From contig NC_092569.1 in NCBI RefSeq assembly GCF_037975245.1, positions 12,957,501-13,000,000 on the forward strand: 42,500 nt of DNA, read 5' to 3'. The stretch's first letter is position 1. Each line of letters starts with the position of its first letter. Below the pieces are notes generated by a model that worked only from the letters and a program-made list of their open reading frames with translations, was not told the origin of the DNA and did no database searches. The stretch comes from Apostichopus japonicus (lineage: Eukaryota > Echinodermata > Holothuroidea > Aspidochirotida > Stichopodidae). Shown piece after piece: positions 1 through 10,310 of the stretch. Position numbers and translations under genes: made by a program.

Positions 1-800
1 CTGAACTATTATATAAGATATCGTAATGGGGACACGGTCATTGTCCCTATGTATACAGATAGAGGAAATTGGATGAGAACATATCAGTTCCATAACAGGG
101 GGGATTTACAACTCCATACATCAGTGCAATTACATTTCTTTGTTTTTCATTTCTGTCTCACTTATTAAGTGTTACTTTTAAGGGAACCAATATGACTATA
201 AATCATCATTTATCTCTCGGTCATTTATCAGTATTATTTCGTTCTTTTCAATGAGAATCGTGCCCATGGTTCTGCACTATTATATGATGCATGCACAGCT
301 ATCCCGTATCCCAATTCTATTGTCATCAATGATTACGTGGCCAACGTAGTCCAAATAAAAACGGAATCAAGATGGCTCACATTGAGTATCTAATATCTTA
401 TAATGTAATGTTAAGCTTGTCGATATCATTTGTTTTAAACAGGTTTTGTTAGTGTTCCGAAACTACAGTGAAAGGAGGAGATCCATGACTGCCTGGGTGG
501 GGGGGGGGTGGGGGAGGCGATGGATTGCGATGGAGGGTGAGGGTAGGAGGAGGGGTTATATGTCGTTTGAAATTAACTTAAAGGCACTTTGCTGTGGTGC
601 TTAAATCTACAATTATAGCTTTTGAAAACAAATTAAACAGCTGACAGAATATTTGATATACGTTGGTGTTTTTAATATCTTTCTTTATATAAAAAGTATC
701 TTTGACTAAAATTATGTGGTTACTTAACATTATTCGATATAGTTTTAGATACCGCCATATCGGCACGATCATGAGAAAGCTTACAGTCTTCATTACAGTC
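1..800. other. Non-coding flank, no gene seen
   Basis: No convincing exon or element end is visible on either strand. The only marked feature is a G-rich stretch around 497-555, with a run of ten G followed by GGGGG and GGAGG blocks. Open frames here are short and cross the (TA)n tract on the right, so they are not treated as genes. Confidence 0.6.
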
Positions 801-804
801 GCAA

Positions 805-836
805 ATATATATATATATATATATATATATGTTGCA

Positions 837-880
<44 letters not shown>
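805..880. repeat. (TA)n microsatellite, two blocks
   Basis: Two uninterrupted TA/AT runs, about 805-830 and 840-880, are separated by a short GTTGCATGC spacer. They abut the left edge of a Penelope-like retroelement fragment. The Ile-Tyr repeat frames across them are low-complexity artefacts. Confidence 0.95.
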
Positions 881-881
<1 letters not shown>

Positions 882-1330
882 ATGACATAAACTCGTTTCA
901 TCACACTATCAAATTCACTGCTGATTTTTCTGGACATGGCGTTCACTTTCTGGACACCACCGTGACCCTACAAAATGGTTCACTCAAAACAGACTTGTTC
1001 AATAAACCCACGAACAAGCACAACTACCTCTTACCAAGCAGTTGCCATCCACGTCACTGTACCAGAAATATTCCGTACAGTCAAGCGTTGCGCATTCGAC
1101 GCATTTGCTCCTCTGAAGTCGATTTTGATTCACGCACTAAAGAACTGTCACAACACCTCCTAAACAGACATCTTCTCTATAAAACAGTTTCAATTCCTGC
1201 TACTCCTTGTCACTTTCGGTGATCATGCACTGAAGAAGAGCTAGTTTTGCTCGAAAGCTCTGCAAAAACCAAACATTGGCTGTTTTACTTCCAATCACTT
1301 ACCTAATTCAATTATTGTATCTCACTCGAG
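881..1330 (+). mobile_element. Penelope-like retroelement, 3' fragment
   Basis: The plus-strand frame from about 881 to the TGA at 1219-1221 encodes roughly 113 residues. They resemble the C-terminal part of a Penelope-like element (PLE) reverse transcriptase and its linker: a 'DINSFHHTIKFT' segment, then 'FLDTTVTLQNGSLKTDLFNKPT', 'LPSSCHPRHC', 'NIPYSQALRIRRICS' and a final 'RTKELSQHLLNR'. In this family these blocks precede the GIY-YIG endonuclease. No endonuclease follows the stop, and the upstream catalytic palm is missing, so this is a 5'-truncated, dead copy. About 100 nt of 3' untranslated sequence follow, including a hammerhead-like motif. The copy sits between two long (TA)n tracts. 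The family call rests on remembered motif order. Confidence 0.8.
1230..1256 (+). other. Degenerate hammerhead-ribozyme-like motif in PLE tail
   Basis: Just after the PLE stop codon the sequence reads CTGAAGA, then a GAGC/GCTC stem with a 7-nt loop (TAGTTTT), then GAAA. This is the order of a hammerhead catalytic core (CUGAUGA, stem II, GAAA) with one substitution in the first box. PLEs are known to carry hammerhead motifs. The substitution makes cleavage unlikely, so it is annotated as a relic. Stems I and III were not resolved. Confidence 0.4.
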
Positions 1331-1382
1331 ATCCAGCCTTTCTCTAAATGCAGCATAGTTGTTTAACAGTTTTTCCGTTATT

Positions 1383-1495
<113 letters not shown>

Positions 1496-1499
1496 AGTG

Positions 1500-2062
1500 T
1501 GTATATAGCTCACTCCGAGGACTTCCCAATGTTTGGTATAGATGGGACACGAGCCAAGATTTGAGCTCGTTCATTTTTCAGTTGTTTCTTATGTGTCATC
1601 AACTTCACTTCTTTGTAACTAACGTACGCCTACATCTCCCCTTTCCCTCTCCCCAACCTCCTTCCCCACCCCCACTCCACCACCAAAGAGAAAAACACTT
1701 TCTTCCGAATAACGGACATGTAGTAAAACACGTAAAAAAAAATGAAAAAACTCTACTTAAAATACTTGAAGTGACAGCACCATAAGCCCCCCCCCTTACC
1801 CTAAGCACAAATTCTTGATAATGTAAGGGAAACTCCTCCCACTAGAGATCAGCCAACACCCCCCCCCCCTTCCCAACCCAAAAATCGCCCTCTGGCTATG
1901 GACCTGGGTCTACAGTCATCCTGTTGATGTTTTCACCTCGATTGAGATTCAACTGATGGATACGATTTATACTATCTTCAACCCCCACATGTAATCATAC
2001 CACCACTTCTTGTTTACCTTAAGCTTAAAATAATGTCCCTCAGTACATTTGGTATATAGCGT
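1500..2062. other. 3' flank of IL-17-like gene 1
   Basis: This lies downstream of the gene 1 stop codon on the minus strand. It is low in complexity, with C-rich segments near 1640-1680, a run of nine C at 1788-1796 and another near 1859-1868. No canonical AATAAA was found on the minus strand within 200 nt of the stop. TATAAA-like variants exist near 1967, so the cleavage site is unresolved. Confidence 0.5.
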
Positions 2063-2629
2063 TTATGAATGGCTTTCTATAGTGTTTCTCATACATGCAC
2101 AAGCGACTGGGACATCGATAGTGGTCACGTTATATTTCAAGAGACCTTCGACGCAACCGGACAATTTCAGGACATTCATTCTGTACTTGATAGGTCTACA
2201 TGTCAAATGTCTATCGAGGCGACTGGTGATTGGATTCAAGCAGCTCACGCATCGGCAACGGGCCTTACTGATGACTGCGGGGAACCGATCGGCTTCATAC
2301 TCGTTCTCATAGTACCACGGACACATACTATTACTCATTGGATCCACAAGGTATTTGCGGGGCGGGATCCCTTCACGGCAACTCCTAGTCTGTGCATCTG
2401 TACTGTAAGATTCAAGATACCAGTTCGGTATATTATCAGATCCAACCAATGCTTCGACGCCGAATGTTAGTTGGAAAGGGTAGAGCTCGTGTCTAGTCCT
2501 GAGGTATCTTTGACGAACATCTTGTTCCTGGAATGTGCATGGTAGGGTATTAGGTGTAGGCGTAGCCAGAGTGTGTTGGAACCAAGAGGTTATCATCCAC
2601 AGTGTACGCACATACGTAAGAATATTCTC
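2063..2629 (-). CDS. Interleukin-17-like cytokine 1, exon 2 (cystine-knot domain)
   Basis: This exon encodes 188 residues and a TAA stop. It begins at a strong acceptor (T-rich tract ending CACGTTTTTAG) in phase 0, matching the donor of the 12-codon exon at 5381-5416, for a predicted 200-aa protein. The last 90 residues show the IL-17 signature: 'CPWYY', an acidic/aromatic spacer, 'RFPAVISKARCRC', 'SCL', 'RPIKYRMNVLKLSGC', then 'VPVACAC' near the C terminus. This gives the paired cysteines of the IL-17 cystine knot. The N-terminal part has a moderately hydrophobic segment ('LTYVRTLWMITSW') that may serve as the secretion signal, followed by a Thr/Pro-rich linker. IL-17 proteins are secreted dimers that signal through IL-17 receptors. 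An internal AG at about 2403 could be an alternative phase-2 acceptor. The family call is near certain; the subfamily is not assignable. Confidence 0.93.
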   Translation of the reverse strand, partial: ENILTYVRTLWMITSWFQHTLATPTPNTLPCTFQEQDVRQRYLRTRHELYPFQLTFGVEALVGSDNIPNWYLESYSTDAQTRSCREGIPPRKYLVDPMSNSMCPWYYENEYEADRFPAVISKARCRCVSCLNPITSRLDRHLTCRPIKYRMNVLKLSGCVEGLLKYNVTTIDVPVACACMRNTIESHS

Positions 2630-2886
2630 CTAAAAACGTGAAGAACAAAAAATCAAAAATCAAATTCGGATGCATAAATAACACCAAATTGACTATAACA
2701 TATATGCTGAAATGGAGAGGAAAGAATGATGAAGTTACGGTGTACTCCACTTCCTCCAAGCCCCCCCCCCCCCTAGTTTCTTGCGGGTGTAGGGTATTTA
2801 CTAAAATTGAGTGAAAATTATAAATTAAGTACCATGAAAAGGATTTACTACATGAATTCACTTTGAGTGGCTGGAATCATGTTAGA

Positions 2887-3760
2887 GTACTACATGAAAC
2901 CTCAGACCGAAAGAATCAGTCTTAAGACTTCAGGTAATAATTGAAACCTCAGACCAAAAGAATCAGTCTTAAGACTTCAGGTAATAAATGTAACCTCAGT
3001 TTCAAAGAATCAGTCTTAAGACTTAAGGTAATACATAAAACCTCAGACCGAAAGAATCAGTCTTAAAACTTCAGGTAATACATGTAACCACAGTTTCAAA
3101 TCAGGTAATACATGTAACCACAGTTTCAAAGAATCAGTCTTAAGACTTAAGGTAATACATAAAACCTCAGACCTAACGAATCAGTCTTAAGACTTCAGGT
3201 AATACATGTAACCTAAGTCTCAATGAATCAGTCTTAAGACTTCAGGTAATACATATAACCTCAGTCTCAATGAATCAGTCTTGGGATTTCAGGTAATACA
3301 TGAAACCTCAGTCTCAAAGAATCAGTCTTGAGATTTCAGGTTATACAGAATAACCCCGGTCGGAAAAAAATCAGTATTAAGGGTTCAGTCTGAAAACACA
3401 AATCTTAAGACTTCAGGCAACACCAGTAACCGCAGTCAGTCCGAAAGAATCAGTATAAAGGCTTCATGTAATACGTATCGCTTGAGTAAATCAAAAAACT
3501 TCAGTCGTATAAAGCGTTTGATAATGCATGAAACCCTCAGTCTGGAAGCGGCAGTCTTAAAGCTTTTGCCAATATCTGCAGCCTCGGTCTGCATGCGACA
3601 GTCTTAAGGCTTAATGTAATCCATGAAGTACCAGTCTAAGAGCACCAGCATTGTCTTAAAACTTCAGGTAATGCATGGAGCCTCAGTCTGAGAGCTTTAG
3701 TCTTAAGCTTCATGTAGGACTGAAGTCTCAGTCTGAAAACAACAGTCTTAAAAGTAATTT
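2887..3760. repeat. 47-bp minisatellite in IL-17 gene 1 intron
   Basis: About 18 tandem units of roughly 47 bp, best conserved at 2890-3330 and decaying to the right. Each unit has CCTCAG, a GAATCAGTCTTAAGACT block and CAGGTAATACATG. The central AGTCTTAAGACT is a perfect 12-bp palindrome kept in most units. A 30-bp internal partial duplication is visible near 3090-3120. The array lies wholly in the intron of the first IL-17-like gene. Confidence 0.95.
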
Positions 3761-5380
3761 TAGACTACTTTAGGCCTTTAAAGCTGTGTGAGATATATGT
3801 GTACATGGTGAGTAGAGGCATGGCTTTTATACAAGCAAAGGAAACCATGGGTTCATGTAATTTTGAAATCTACATGGTAGGGATACGGAAGTTTAAAGGT
3901 GCCATGAATGGTAAACATGTCACCTATATCCAATGCGAAGTATAGCTAATACCTGGTGAAAACTATACCGTAAGGTAGGTATAAGAGACCACATTAGTTT
4001 GACAATTTATGTTATAAGTCAATGGCGACATTTTAAATATGGAGTATGCCAGAATGAGTAAACAGCCAATTGATGTTAAAAACGAAGGTCAATAACTGAG
4101 AAAATAATGGGAAAGGAGAGCAAAGACATGAAGGAAGAGAAGCAAGTATCTATTTTAACAAAGGTCTATACACTGTTTGACGTCAACACTACTAGCATTG
4201 CATAGGTCGCATCACATGCATTGTAGAAATGTTTCTATTTTTCAATAGCTTGCTCTTTCTACTTTGTTGCGGTAGTTATTCGTAAAATCAGTATAAACAC
4301 GATGAGGTCATCATCGTATTGCCAAGTATGACGTCATTTATCATATAGTCTAGAAAACATCCAACCACTCTTGCCTTGGGGTAGTCGTATATAATAAGAG
4401 GTCTGCACGTTTAATTAATATAGGTAGAAAGTATAAAATAAATTATTGGCTGATTATGCGGCAGTCAAACCTAGAATTGTATATACCATCGGTTGCATTT
4501 ACAGTGCTGCCTAAACTATTTGCCCGACAACACATGTACGTGTAAATGTATCACATTATACGCGTTAACATTAAATTGGATTGATAGTGAAATAAAAAAA
4601 AGATCTTACCCCTAGAGCTGTTTAATATTCAGGGATGTACACCCCAAACACTCTTTCATCACCCCCCACTATCCCGAAGAAAAAATCATAAGAATTTTAT
4701 AATATTAGCATTACCTTGCATGTCGACCTAATAAATTGATCAAATTTTGTCATGCTAATACCACGTATACTGTTCTCCCATTCTATGCTTCGAATCACTC
4801 GTACTGACAGTATGAACAGTTCTTAATCTGTAACCTGACACAAAGGTAACAGTTCATAAACAATGTCCCATTAATGCTATCGGCACAAAGCATATTTGCA
4901 TAAAGAAAATTTATTGCACTATATAAAGGTGAATAAAGACTTCGGTGGGTATGCCTATATATACAACTGAATGATTTTCTTAGTGCATTGGAACTGGAGT
5001 TACAATACCCATTATGTTCTACGTTGTCTTTTATCAACGATTCAGTTAAATTCATCATAACTAATACACAAATAAACAATATATTTGTCCATAAACAAAT
5101 AAGTGCATAATATGTGAACACGTGATGTTGTGACCCTATTCGTAATATGTCGTTACCCACCCATGCAGATGTTCAGTTAGTTCCTACCAAAAGAAAACAA
5201 TTATTTAAAATCCTTGCAATATTATAAGATACCCCTCTCGGGTGTATTATTGAAGAAAATTTAGAGATAAATTTATTCCGCGAGAATGAAGAAAAATAGG
5301 AAAACAATTTTAACCAAACATTCAGACTGACAATTTGTATTACGTTAAAATATTATACAACAAATACAGCAAGAACTCAC
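3761..5380 (-). other. Remainder of IL-17-like gene 1 intron
   Basis: No exon-like frame with good splice sites is seen here. One open frame at 4795-5160 has a hydrophobic stretch but lacks an upstream ATG and a good donor, so it was not annotated. Two perfect CRE sites lie at 4178 and 4329 and are listed separately. Confidence 0.55.
4178..4336. promoter_or_regulatory. Pair of perfect CRE palindromes (TGACGTCA)
   Basis: TGACGTCA occurs at 4178-4185 and again at 4329-4336, about 1.1-1.2 kb downstream of the gene 1 start codon, within its intron. This is the full consensus for CREB/ATF bZIP proteins. Being 151 bp apart in an intron of an inducible-cytokine family gene, they could form an intronic enhancer. 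This is a motif match only. Confidence 0.35.
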
Positions 5381-5416
5381 CAGTTTAGTCTTCGATGATG
5401 AAACAATAAGAGACAT
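5381..5416 (-). CDS. Interleukin-17-like cytokine 1, exon 1 (start exon)
   Basis: The ATG at 5416-5414 is in good context (ACCAAAATGTC). It opens 12 codons (MSLIVSSSKTKL) that end at a consensus donor, CTG|GTGAGTTC, in phase 0. The exon 2 acceptor at 2629 is also phase 0, which gives one continuous reading frame. A TATA box about 120 nt upstream supports this as the true first exon. The short, mildly hydrophobic start would be the n-region of a secretion signal completed by exon 2. The signal is weaker than that of the second IL-17 gene, so an unseen small exon in the 2.75 kb intron cannot be excluded. Confidence 0.7.
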
Positions 5417-5535
5417 TTTGGTTTTCTTGTCTTCTTGATTTCTGCTCACGAGGAAATGAAATCAACTCTCTACGCAATCTCCTCAAAAGCCAAATATGAG
5501 ATGGTTATTAACATAGTCAGTTATTTAAAGGACGC

Positions 5536-5542
5536 TTATATA
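5536..5542 (-). promoter_or_regulatory. TATA box of IL-17-like gene 1
   Basis: On the minus strand the sequence reads CCTATATAAGCG. With the usual 25-32 nt spacing, transcription would start near 5508-5514, giving a 5' leader of about 95 nt before the ATG at 5416. No other ATG lies in the reading frame of the predicted protein. Confidence 0.55.
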
Positions 5543-5564
5543 GGATTTGAAATTGTTCTTATGG

Positions 5565-5574
5565 GGGGAATCCA
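5565..5574 (+). promoter_or_regulatory. Near-consensus kappaB site beside the TATA box
   Basis: GGGGAATCCA matches the NF-kappaB consensus GGGRNNYYCC at nine of ten positions. It lies about 23 bp upstream of the TATA box of IL-17-like gene 1. IL-17 genes in animals are commonly induced through Rel/NF-kappaB, so the position is sensible. A single ten-base match is weak on its own. Confidence 0.35.
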
Positions 5575-5599
5575 TGTTCTTTAAATAACTGCTTGATAA

Positions 5600-6100
5600 A
5601 ATACTACTAGGCAACCGTTCAAGTGAACGTAATTGACCTATTACAACAGCTAGGGCCTTTTGGTTGTTACAAAGATTCCTTGGGATAACTTTCTTGAAAA
5701 ATTCGTGAATATTTATTATTAATATTATAATTACAAGTCTATTTCTTGGCTTTCTGATGACTGGCAAAGAAAACGGAGAAATCACCTCTTGTATCTTTTC
5801 TAAGACATAAGATAAGCAGCCGGAAGTTATCAAAGACAGCAAAATTCTCAAGATCTCGCGGTATAGTTGGAAAGTTGTGTTAATTATAAAGCCTCATCGT
5901 GCATTCAATCTCGACGTTGTAAATAATACTATTTGATACTATTGTGTCAGTAGCAAATAATCACACAAATCAAGAAGATATAAGGTCCTTCTTTTTTGGT
6001 CAAAAGTTTGACCCATTCGCAGAGATCGATGGACAAACATGGAACCAAGACATTGTGCCCCAACAAAACAATTGTAGAGTTGGGTATTGGTAGTAGGTAA
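5600..6100. other. Upstream region of IL-17-like gene 1, no gene seen
   Basis: AT-rich DNA without a recognised element. A minus-strand open frame at 5525-5851 begins with a hydrophobic 'RILLSLITSGCL' but has no ATG, and it overlaps the predicted promoter. Confidence 0.5.
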
Positions 6101-6104
6101 GAGC

Positions 6105-6472
6105 AAAGGCTTGGTTCAGCGTTTAGAGTGTCCACCTAACATCCTTAGGTTCCAGGATCAAAATTCCACCAGGAGACACATTCCTTGACCTATTCAAAAA
6201 TCACTGCAAAGGTGATGTGCGCAGTCTTCCGTGGATTTGATAGTTCTGGTTTGTGAACATTGTGAAAAGGGGTTTGTTTCTGTTCTTCACTTGGTTTCGA
6301 AACAACTTTTATCATAATGGCTGCACTGCATTGATGTCGAATGGGGTGCCTTTACCTACCTCAGTATTTCAGAAAGTGGTCAGATGCTGTGGCATACAAT
6401 CTCCTCCGTCGGATGGGGACGCGGTCCCGGGAACAGGAATGGGAGCGAATTCACACCCCTGCCTCGTTATCC
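6105..6472 (+). mobile_element. tRNA-derived SINE-like unit, interrupted by a transposon
   Basis: Positions 6110-6180 read like a decayed tRNA: an A-box-like TGGTTCAGCGTTTAGAGTG, then 'CCTAACATCCTTAGGTTCCAG' and a B-box-like GGATCAAAATTCC. A unique body follows, and near 6400 a GTCGGATGGGGACG block of the kind found in SINE/LINE tails of marine invertebrates. The unit stops where a 5.2 kb inverted-repeat transposon begins at 6475. Sequence after that transposon (TGATCACTTATCGAAAAG...) may be its continuation. The unit is dead and unclassified. Confidence 0.5.
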
Positions 6473-6499
6473 TACACTGAAAACTTAAATTGGTTCACC

Positions 6500-6870
6500 G
6501 ACTAACAAAACGTTAGTCCATCTGGTGCCTCTCCCGACTAACATAGCCTTAGTCAGTTGCTATACCGACTAATTTATTCCTTAGTCAGTTGGATTTCTTA
6601 GTCGGTCATCTTAGTCCGTCAGCTTAGTCGATCAACAATTTCTCAGTCGATAAATGTATATTAGTCAGTTACATTAGTTGGTGACATTAGTCGGTCTTTA
6701 CCGACTAATTTATATGAGCCACCGACTAGTTTATAGCAGGTTTTACATTAGTCAGGATGGTGCCTCTCCCGACTAACCTTTCTTAGTCGGTATCGACTGA
6801 CTAGTTGCACTGACTAGATTCACTGAAAGAATTAAACCCGACTAGTTTCACTGACTAGTATCACTGAAAG
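6500..6870. repeat. Left subterminal repeat block of CACTA-like element
   Basis: About twenty copies of GACTAA, TTAGTC or GACTAG in both orientations, many extended to CCGACTAA or TTAGTCGG, with spacers of 5-20 bp. Two CACTGA copies of the terminal motif recur internally near 6820 and 6862. Such clusters act as transposase-binding sites in CACTA elements. Confidence 0.8.
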
Positions 6871-7496
6871 AAAAGAGAGCAGAAGAAACACAAATAATGT
6901 GTACGTTGGCAGTATTTATTTCTGATAAAACTTCTGATGTCTACAAAAGGCTGACTTTCGACAGATAGAGAAGAAATCACTGTAAATAAAATCTGAAAAT
7001 CTGATTTTTTTTCCAACAAAGTTAAGACAAGTTAATAGATCAAACATGAATCGCAAAAGTATAGCACTGCACAATAATGCAAAGTTGAATCTTGGGCAAG
7101 GGTTCCTCATGACTTTCGTTTTAAAGTGGTACCCCAAATCGACACCAGTTAAGTCTTCACGAACAAAGAGTGTTTCTCTTAACTACAAATGGCCTCCCAC
7201 TTGTCTTCAGGAAGCCAAAATCTGCACCATTATTGACCTGTGAACAGAAAATATGATATACGTGTAAGCACAGATACAGATATAGCACATGATAACTCAC
7301 ATTATCATAAACATACATTTACATTAAAATTTTATAACATATTGGGAGGTATACATTTAAATCTAGGTCCCTCAAATTATAAGCCAGGAATAGCAGCTTT
7401 TACCAAATTATTATTAGCTTTGCACAGCATAACACCAAGTTATTTCTCAAAGCTTAATAATTATGTTAATCATGTTAATAATGATCCCAATAGACC

Positions 7497-9030
7497 GGGA
7501 TCCCAGAGGGTTTGGTTAGCTGGGAAGGTAACCAATTGCCTTGTTCATCACAATGTTCACAGTGCATTCCTGTATATGAAACCAGACGACTGGCAAACCG
7601 ACTGTGGTGGGTGTGGCTGGGAGAGCAATTTTAAAGTCACCTGATAGCTAACCTAGATCAGTTTTCATGGTAACACATCAAAGTAAGTACAATATGTCAG
7701 GTATGGCCCCAAGAGCAACAAATGGCCATTGCCAGTAATTATTGGTGGTGGGGTACCCCTGCCAGTGATCTATAATTGACCCCACAAGGCTGACCTAGGT
7801 CAGCTCATGAGGTAACCACTTGAAACCTACTGGAAAATGTTGGTTAGGGCTTCAGATACAACTGATGGGCATTGCCAGTAATTTTTATTGGTGGGGTACC
7901 CCTGCCAGTAGACCCCCAAAATGCCCATCCCCCATTGATCTAGATGAGCTCATGATGTAACCAGTTGAAAACTACTGGAAAATGGTATCACTTCATATGT
8001 AAGGGATGGGAATTTCCAGTAATTTATATTGGGGGGGGGGGGGGGGTACCCCTGCCAGTAGACCTCCAAAATGCCCATTCCCTCATTGACTTAGGTCAGC
8101 TCATGAGATAACCAGTTGAAAAATTACTGGAAAATGATAGGTATCACTTCATATGTAAGGGATGGGCATTTCCAGTCATTTACATTGGTGGGGTAACCCT
8201 GTCAGTAGACCCCCAAAATGCCCATCCCCCATTGACCTAGATTAGCTCATGAGGTAACCAGTTGAAAACTACTGTAAAATGATTGGCAGGATTCTATATA
8301 TATGTAAGGGATGGGCATTTCCAGTAATTTATATTAGTGGGGTACCCCTGCCAGTAGACCCCCAAAAAGCCCCCCCCCCCCCTCATTGATCTAGGTCAGC
8401 TCATGATTTAACCAGTTGAAAACTACTGGAAAATTATTGACAGGATTCTATATGTAAGGGATGGGCGGACTCTGGCAGTGGTGGCCCACCAATATAAAAT
8501 ACTGGAAATGCCCATCCTTACATATGAAGTGATACCTATCATTTTCCTGTAGGTTTCAACTGGTTAAATCATGAGCTCACCTAGGTCAATGAGGGGATGG
8601 GCATATTGGGGGTCTACTAGCAGGGGTACCCCACCAATAAAAATTACTGGCAATGCCCATCCCTTGTATCTGAAGTCCTAACCAACATTTTCCAGTAGGT
8701 TTCAAGTGGTTACCTCATGAGCTGACCTAGGTCAGCCGTGAGGGGTCAATTATAGATCACTGGCAGGGGTACCCCACCACCAATAATTACTGGCAATGGC
8801 CATTTGTTGCTCTTGGGGCCATACCTGACACATTGTTCTTACTTTGATGTGGTTACCATGAAAGCTGCTCTAGGTTAGCTATTAGGTGACTTTAAAATTG
8901 CTCTCCCAGCCACATCCACCACAGTCGGTTTGCCAGTCATCAGGTTTCATATACAGGAATGCATTGTGAACATTGTGATGTACCAGGCAATTGGTTACCT
9001 TCCCAGCTAACCAAACCCTCTGGACTCCCG
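7497..9030. mobile_element. Foldback element with long imperfect inverted repeats
   Basis: The left arm begins around GGGATCCCAGAGGGTTTGG. The right arm ends with the inverse, CCAAACCCTCTGGACTCCCG. The arms match as inverted repeats over several hundred bases, with small changes. The inner part of each arm is built from units of about 150-190 bp containing GGGATGGGCATTTCCAGTAATT, GGGGTACCCCTGCCAGTAGACC and GGTAACCAGTTGAAAACTACTGG. The left arm has several such units up to about 8465, where orientation flips; the right arm has fewer. No clear target duplication was found. No coding capacity is seen. It is nested in the CACTA-like element. A transcript across it would form a long hairpin. Confidence 0.85.
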
Positions 9031-9472
9031 CTCTACAGATCAGTGAAAATTTGACCAAACTTATGAAGCTTGCACGTAAATGATATACTAGACTGGTTTT
9101 TTTTTAAAACAGGTTATGAAAAGTATCTTAAATATCATTAAACAGTTGGGTACAATAGTTAAACTCACTCTTCCATCTTTTTTCTCTATGGTACTTGTTC
9201 CTTTGCTTTTTGGACTCTTGGATAAACTCTTTTGTTCTGCGAAGGGTACCAATATATCATCTTAAAACATGTCTTTAAGCCATATATAACACAGTTCTCC
9301 TCTTCTGTTGTTGCCTCCACACTGGTGTCGTACATCACAGGAAAGCTCACCCTTGACTTAGATATTTGGCTTTTCAATTCCTGCTGGAAGAAAGAAACAG
9401 CAAAGTATTCATCATTTGAAAAAAAAATAAAATAAAGTTGTCACCACAAAGTTATGTGAGATTTGCTTCCAC

Positions 9473-10310
9473 TATAGTCTCAAAAAACAATCCCAAAGTT
9501 TGAAGCAGACTGTATAGTGTGAAAATTTGAACGAGAGTGTCATCACCATTGCAACCAGAATCAAATGCCCAGAATACAGAGATAATAAAACATGGGCTAA
9601 ATCTTTGTTTGTTTTTATGATCTTTAAAAATATAAAATTTTAGAAACAGAAATGCACTGAGCCAACTTATTTATAGGCCTAATCGTTTTTTGTTGTTATT
9701 TTGCTTGCTCACATAACAAGCCTGTTTAGACCTAGGCTAGAGGAGAATCAGTACTTTGTTCCACTAAGTTTGTCTTCGGTCGTTTTGATATAGTCTTACT
9801 AGTAGTACTAAAGTATATAATGGACCGGCGAAGACTAGAGAATACCCAGAGTTTTAGCAACTGCGTTACACTGTATCATCTGATCTATTATTATAGTCTC
9901 AAAAAACAATCCCAAAGTTTGAAGCAGACTGTATAAAGCTGAAAATTTGAACGAGAGTGTTATCACCATTGCAACCAGAATCAAATGCCCAGAATACAGA
10001 GATAATAAAACATGGGCTAAATCTTTGTTTGTTTTTATGATCTTTAAAAATATAAAATTTTAGAAACAGAAATGCACTGAGCCAACTTATTTATAGGCCT
10101 AATCGTTTTTTGTTGTTATTTTGCTTGCTCACATAACAAGCCTGTTTAGACCTAGGCTAGAGGAGAATCAGTACTTTGTTACACTAAGTTTGTCTTCGGT
10201 CGTTTTGATATAGTCTTACTAGTAGTACTAAAGTATATAATGGACCGGCGAAGACTAGAGAATACCCAGAGTTTTAGCAACTGCGTTACACTGTATCATC
10301 TGATCTAGTA
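9473..10310. repeat. Tandem duplication, two near-identical 420-bp copies
   Basis: Copy 1 (about 9473-9887) and copy 2 (about 9892-10307) are nearly identical. The differences seen are a GTATAGTGTG/GTATAAAGCTG change and a few single bases (for example TTCCACT/TTACACT). Such high identity implies a recent event, or an assembly duplication. It lies inside the CACTA-like element and contains no gene. Confidence 0.95.

Noticed and set aside
2069-2470. 133-codon plus-strand frame opposite IL-17-like gene 1
   Set aside because: Antisense shadow of the IL-17 exon; no domain.
2403-2527. Alternative acceptors for gene 1 exon 2 (phase 2 at about 2403, phase 0 at 2527)
   Set aside because: The acceptor at 2630 has a far better T-rich tract and matches the phase of the start exon. 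The others may be minor sites.
2887-3760. CRISPR-like array
   Set aside because: Head-to-tail minisatellite with no unique spacers, in a eukaryotic intron.
4795-5160. 121-codon minus-strand frame with a hydrophobic stretch, considered as the first exon of IL-17-like gene 1
   Set aside because: No ATG before the hydrophobic part and no good donor. The exon at 5381-5416 has a better ATG, donor, phase and upstream TATA.
5525-5851. Minus-strand frame beginning RILLSLITSGCL, resembling a signal peptide
   Set aside because: No ATG start, no splice context, and it overlaps the predicted promoter.
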